Source: Bosea sp. OAE506
GTDB lineage: Bacteria; Pseudomonadota; Alphaproteobacteria; Rhizobiales; Beijerinckiaceae
Direction of reading: 5' to 3'
DNA: 64,000 nucleotides
Assembly (NCBI RefSeq): GCF_040546595.1
Contig: NZ_JBEPOB010000001.1
Location: 2,915,001-2,979,000 of the forward strand
Shown here: positions 54,321 to 64,000 of the stretch, one piece after another
Layout: every line of letters begins with the position of its first letter
How positions within the stretch are numbered: position 1 is the stretch's first letter
Translations under genes and position numbers: made by a program
Notes under the pieces: model-generated
What the model saw: the letters and a program-made list of their open reading frames with translations, nothing else
Database searches by the model: none
Told to the model about the DNA's origin: nothing

Positions 54321-54928
54321 CCATGACCGCTGGTATCGACGGGCAGGACCAGCGCCTTGCCCCTCCCGCCTCGTCGCGGCGCCCCCTGCCGCCCATCTCA
54401 CGGGCGCTGCACTGGCTGATGGCCATCCTGGTCCTGATGATGTTCATCACCGGGGTCCTGATGAAGCAGTTCGGCGAGGGAGCGATTGCCGACGCGCTCT
54501 ACACCTTCCACAAGACGGCGGGCGTCTGCGCGCTGGCGCTGGTGCTGATCAGGCTCGGCTATCGCGCCATCGCCCAGTGGCAGGGGCGCTGGAGCCGCAG
54601 TGCCGGCAGCCACTGGGTCCATGGTCTGCTTTATCTCGGCCTGCTGGGCGTGCCGCTGCTGGGCTGGGCAGGCATTTCGGATTTCGGGGCGCTGGGGATC
54701 TATGCCGGCTGGTCGCTGCCGGCGATCTGGCCGGAGGGGGCCGGTCATGCGGCATGGCTGTTTCGGAGCCACGCCATCCTGGCCTTCCTGCTGCTGGGCT
54801 GCGTCGCCATCCATCTCGGGATCGCGCTCGGTGCCTATATCGAGCGCGGTGGTACCGGCGCGCGAACCAGGCGCGGTGCGCCTGAAGGCATGAACGGGGC
54901 TTCCCCTTCGCCGCCTTCTGTGCCATAG
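54317..54928 (+). CDS. Cytochrome b561-type membrane protein
   Basis: A 203-residue protein with four transmembrane helices and His residues at positions fit for heme: [45 protein letters not shown] and [17 protein letters not shown]. It belongs to the bacterial b561 family that moves electrons from quinol to periplasmic partners or oxygen species. The ATG overlaps the stop of the receptor gene (ATGA), so the two are co-translated; a redox- or energy-taxis link is conceivable but unproven. Confidence 0.9.
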   Translation: MTMTAGIDGQDQRLAPPASSRRPLPPISRALHWLMAILVLMMFITGVLMKQFGEGAIADALYTFHKTAGVCALALVLIRLGYRAIAQWQGRWSRSAGSHWVHGLLYLGLLGVPLLGWAGISDFGALGIYAGWSLPAIWPEGAGHAAWLFRSHAILAFLLLGCVAIHLGIALGAYIERGGTGARTRRGAPEGMNGASPSPPSVP

Positions 54929-55082
54929 GCCCCACCTCACTTGCGTGGAAGGCATGCCGGTCGCCAGCCGGAGGTTCATGCCGCACCACGCTCTGCAACA
55001 TCCCGACCCCGGGCGGATCTGATCCGCGGGCGGGACGTCGTCGTTCCGATCGGCATCGGGGCAGGCGGCAGGAGCAGCCATC

Positions 55083-55514
55083 ATGGCAAAGAAGATCACG
55101 GGTTACGTGAAGCTTCAGGTTCCGGCGGGCGCGGCCAATCCGTCGCCGCCGATCGGTCCGGCGCTGGGTCAGCGCGGCCTCAACATCATGGAATTCTGCA
55201 AGGCCTTCAATGCGAAGACCGCGCAGATGGAGAAGGGCATGCCGATCCCGGTGATCATCACCGCGTATCAGGACCGCTCCTTCACCTTCGAGATGAAGCA
55301 GCCGCCGGTCTCGTACTGGCTGAAGAAGGCTGCCGGCCTGACCTCGGGTTCCAAGACCCCGGGCCGCGGCGGCAATGTTGGCAAGGTCACCATCGCCCAG
55401 ATCAACGAGATCGCCGAAAAGAAGATGGCCGATCTCAACTGCGATTCGGTCGAATCCGCCTCGTCCATGATCAAGGGCTCCGCCCGGTCGATGGGCCTGG
55501 AAGTCGTGGGCTGA
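55083..55514 (+). CDS. rplK: 50S ribosomal protein L11
   Basis: A 143-residue protein with the L11 signature: [38 protein letters not shown] and the C-terminal RNA-binding domain ([29 protein letters not shown]). It binds 23S rRNA at the GTPase centre. Starts 154 bp after the cytochrome gene, so it likely has its own promoter there; 10 bp before rplA. Confidence 0.98.
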   Translation: MAKKITGYVKLQVPAGAANPSPPIGPALGQRGLNIMEFCKAFNAKTAQMEKGMPIPVIITAYQDRSFTFEMKQPPVSYWLKKAAGLTSGSKTPGRGGNVGKVTIAQINEIAEKKMADLNCDSVESASSMIKGSARSMGLEVVG

Positions 55515-55524
55515 GGGGGCGAAA

Positions 55525-56223
<699 letters not shown>

Positions 56224-56764
56224 TGCCGTATTTCGCGCCGTGGCCGGCCTCGTGCCGGCCCGGCGTTCCGGCCCCCTGAACGGGGCCGGCCGCGGAGGCT
56301 CCGCATGGAGATCCGCAGGATGCCACTTGGCAGAGACGGGCGAAGGCGCTATGACGCCGGCCTGTTTCCATAAGTGATGTGGGCTCCGGCGTGCTCGTCG
56401 CGCAGGGGTCCGTTTCGCGTTTTTTGGCGGTTCGCCGCCGAAAGATGGGTGTTTGGGGTGCAGCGAGCAATCGCGGGACCCGAATCGTCCAGTCCTGTCT
56501 GAGACTGCAGGTGCATCGAGGGCCTCGGCCCGAGGGCATAATTTCGCCAAGAGGCCTGCATAGACGGTGCAAGAGCTCGAAGGGGGTCGCAAGACCCCGA
56601 AGACGGTTCGAACCATCTCGCCCGATCACGGCCTCGCGCCGGAGAGGGGACAGGGCACTGAGCGTCGCTCCGCCAAAGCGCCGGTGTCAACCGGGGCTTC
56701 GAAGGAGCGGCAGTGCAACCGGCGGCGAGCCCTTACAGGCCTGCCGCCTACCGGAGAGAGCCCA
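56224..56764 (+). promoter_or_regulatory. rplJ leader region (probable L10 autoregulatory leader)
   Basis: 541 bp between rplA and rplJ without a gene. It starts with a GC-rich hairpin after rplA (CCGGCCCC 56268-56275 and GGGGCCGG 56282-56289). Nearer to rplJ it has GGGGTC-GCAA-GACCCC (56583-56598), a 6-bp stem with a GNRA tetraloop, and several further self-complementary GC-rich segments up to the GGAGAGAG ribosome binding site. Its place and structure fit the ribosomal protein L10 leader, where L10(L7/L12)4 binds to repress rplJL. The exact fold was not computed. Confidence 0.6.
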
Positions 56765-57280
56765 GTGGATAAAGCGGCAAAGACAGATGCCGTCGCGACG
56801 CTGAACGAGGTGTTTGCGAACACTTCGGTCGTCGTCGTGGCCCACTATGCGGGTTTGACGGTGGCCCAGTTCCAGAAGCTTCGTCGCGAGATGAAGGCCA
56901 ATGGCGCCACCGTGAAGGTCGCAAAGAACCGGCTGGCCAAGATCGCTCTTGAAGGCACCGACGTCGCGTCCATCAGCAAGCTGCTGACGGGTCCCACCCT
57001 GATCGCTTATTCCAACGATCCGGTCGCGGCGCCGAAGGTCGCCACCGCTTTCGCCAAGGACAATGACAAGCTCGTCATCCTCGGCGGCGCGATGGGCAAG
57101 ACCGCCCTGAACCCCGATGGCGTCAAGGCTCTGGCCACGATGCCCTCGCTCGACGAACTGCGCGCCAAGCTGCTCGGCCTCATCCAGGCCCCGGCAACGA
57201 AGATCGCCCAGCTCTCGACCGCCCCGGCTGCCAAGCTGGCGCGCGTGTTCCAGGCATATGCCGACAAGGATGCGGCCTGA
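56765..57280 (+). CDS. rplJ: 50S ribosomal protein L10
   Basis: A 171-residue protein with [37 protein letters not shown] and [17 protein letters not shown]; its C-terminal helix ([18 protein letters not shown]) carries the L7/L12 dimers. The start is GTG 56765, preceded by GGAGAGAG. The frame is open for 66 codons further upstream, but these belong to the leader. Confidence 0.97.
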   Translation: MDKAAKTDAVATLNEVFANTSVVVVAHYAGLTVAQFQKLRREMKANGATVKVAKNRLAKIALEGTDVASISKLLTGPTLIAYSNDPVAAPKVATAFAKDNDKLVILGGAMGKTALNPDGVKALATMPSLDELRAKLLGLIQAPATKIAQLSTAPAAKLARVFQAYADKDAA

Positions 57281-57336
57281 TCCAGGCCAGTTACCCCTGA
57301 TATCGTTCGAACCTCTTACCTATATAGGAGCCTACA

Positions 57337-57714
57337 ATGGCTGATCTGACCAAGCTCGTCGACGAGCTCTCCTCGCTGACCGTCCTCGAGGCGGCCGACC
57401 TCGCCAAGATGCTCGAAGAGAAGTGGGGCGTCTCCGCCGCCGCCGCCGTCGCCGTGGCCGCTGGCCCCGCCGGTGCCGCTCCGGCCGCCGCCGCCGAAGA
57501 GCAGACCGAGTTCACCGTTGTCCTGGCCTCGGCCGGCGACAAGAAGATCGAGGTCATCAAGGAAGTCCGCGCCATCACCGGCCTGGGCCTGAAGGAGGCC
57601 AAGGATCTGGTCGAGGCCGCTCCGAAGCCTGTCAAGGAGTCGGTCGGCAAGGACGAGGCCGAGAAGCTCAAGAAGCAGCTCGAGGCCGTCGGCGCCAAGG
57701 TCGAGCTCAAGTGA
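57337..57714 (+). CDS. rplL: 50S ribosomal protein L7/L12
   Basis: A 125-residue protein: helical dimerisation domain ([20 protein letters not shown]), Ala-rich hinge (~35-55) and the factor-binding C-terminal domain ([53 protein letters not shown]). ATG is preceded by TAGGAG. Confidence 0.98.
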   Translation: MADLTKLVDELSSLTVLEAADLAKMLEEKWGVSAAAAVAVAAGPAGAAPAAAAEEQTEFTVVLASAGDKKIEVIKEVRAITGLGLKEAKDLVEAAPKPVKESVGKDEAEKLKKQLEAVGAKVELK

Positions 57715-57755
57715 GCAGGGCCGGCATCTTGCCGGTCCGACCCTAGACGAGACCA

Positions 57756-57823
57756 GACAGTCCCGGGGCGGGCATCCGCCTCCGGGGCTGTCGCGTCGTT
57801 TCCGCGGATCGATGCGGAAACGA
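57756..57823 (+). terminator. Two stem-loops after rplL (probable partial terminator/attenuator)
   Basis: First stem: GACAGTCCCGG (57756-57766) with CCGGGGCTGTC (57782-57792), one G-T pair, and an inner GGCGG/CCGCC stem. Second stem: TCGTTTCCGC (57796-57805) with GCGGAAACGA (57814-57823), perfect over 10 bp. Neither has a T-run. In E. coli the rplL-rpoB gap holds an attenuator and an RNase III site; the same role is likely here. Confidence 0.6.
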
Positions 57824-57897
57824 TCAATGAAGCGCCGGCCTCAACGCCAAGTTGCAAGCTGCGCGATGACGAAATTGGCGGCGCGATGATGCGCCGA

Positions 57898-57950
57898 ACG
57901 GCTCACCCGGCGGCCCGTCCGCCCTTTGCCCGGACCGCCGGGTGAGCCGT
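57898..57950 (+). promoter_or_regulatory. Perfect 16-bp stem-loop just upstream of rpoB
   Basis: ACGGCTCACCCGGCGG (57898-57913) and CCGCCGGGTGAGCCGT (57935-57950) are exact reverse complements, with a 21-nt loop. The stem ends 23 bases before the rpoB ATG. It could be an RNase III processing site, an attenuator or a stabiliser of the rpoBC message. Confidence 0.75.
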
Positions 57951-57973
57951 CCGTAGAGATTGCGAGGAACAAG

Positions 57974-62125
<4,152 letters not shown>

Positions 62126-62202
62126 GCCGCTGGGCGCGGCCCCGGGCCGCGCCGACCAGACGAAACAAGGCCTGCGGCACTCACGCCGCAGGCGGATGAT
62201 GA

Positions 62203-64000
<1,798 letters not shown>

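Noticed and set aside
56420..56455. T-run and GGCGG-TTCG-CCGCC hairpin upstream of rplJ as a terminator
   Set aside because: The T-run is before, not after, the stem on the plus strand, and on the minus strand the stem would be followed by A residues.

Overview
The window is 64 kb of GC-rich DNA (codon third positions are mostly G or C) from an alphaproteobacterium. Indications are the alphaproteobacterial-type RpoB N-terminus, the impA-N style type VI secretion (T6SS) cluster without tssJ, and a 30-bp palindromic repeat of the kind scattered through Rhizobiales/Hyphomicrobiales genomes. A Bosea-like or related Hyphomicrobiales organism is my best guess; this is inference, not a database result.

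Layout. 1-0.7 kb: 3' end of a Zn/Cd P-type ATPase and tRNA-Gly(TCC). 0.8-11.4 kb: a T6SS-linked accessory block with a small secreted protein, a caspase-like/formylglycine-enzyme-like fusion whose catalytic Cys is Ser, two DUF4399 proteins (one with three repeats), a canonical caspase-like protein (frameshifted), an OmpA-domain protein, a PKMT-type methyltransferase, an IS1595-type zinc-ribbon/lytic-transglycosylase fusion and a 93-residue protein. 11.4-21.4 kb (minus): ppkA-pppA-tagF-tssM-tssL-tssK, chained by 4-bp overlaps or short gaps. 21.6-27.5 kb: PAAR, RidA, a lipoprotein, tagH, a DUF6931-like protein, vgrG (frameshifted) and an OmpA protein. 27.5-39.7 kb (plus): tssA-tssB-tssC-hcp(frameshifted)-tssE-tssF-tssG-tssH(clpV)-M23 peptidase (frameshifted). 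Together this is a full T6SS (sheath, baseplate, membrane complex, spike, ATPase) with threonine-phosphorylation control (PpkA/PppA/TagF/TagH); TssJ is missing and peptidoglycan anchoring seems to rest on the OmpA domain of TssL.

39.7-46.3 kb: metabolic genes (glpD, a nucleotide-sugar dehydrogenase, pncB), a DUF1444-like secreted protein and a decayed lipoprotein gene. 46.3-50 kb: a TRAP transporter operon (dctP-dctQ-dctM). 50-64 kb: the translation/transcription block tuf, tRNA-Trp, secE, nusG, rplK, rplA, rplJ, rplL, rpoB, rpoC (cut by the window end), interrupted by a chemotaxis receptor and a cytochrome b561 gene between nusG and rplK.

Most notable: (i) four conserved genes, including hcp and vgrG, are each broken by a single +1 base, which looks like sequence error but would disable the T6SS if real; (ii) the pseudo-caspase/caspase pair and His-rich DUF4399 array beside a T6SS; (iii) a transposase zinc-ribbon fused to a transglycosylase; (iv) the end of tuf is a perfect hairpin followed by a relic of a second EF-Tu C-terminus; (v) a perfect 16-bp stem just before rpoB.
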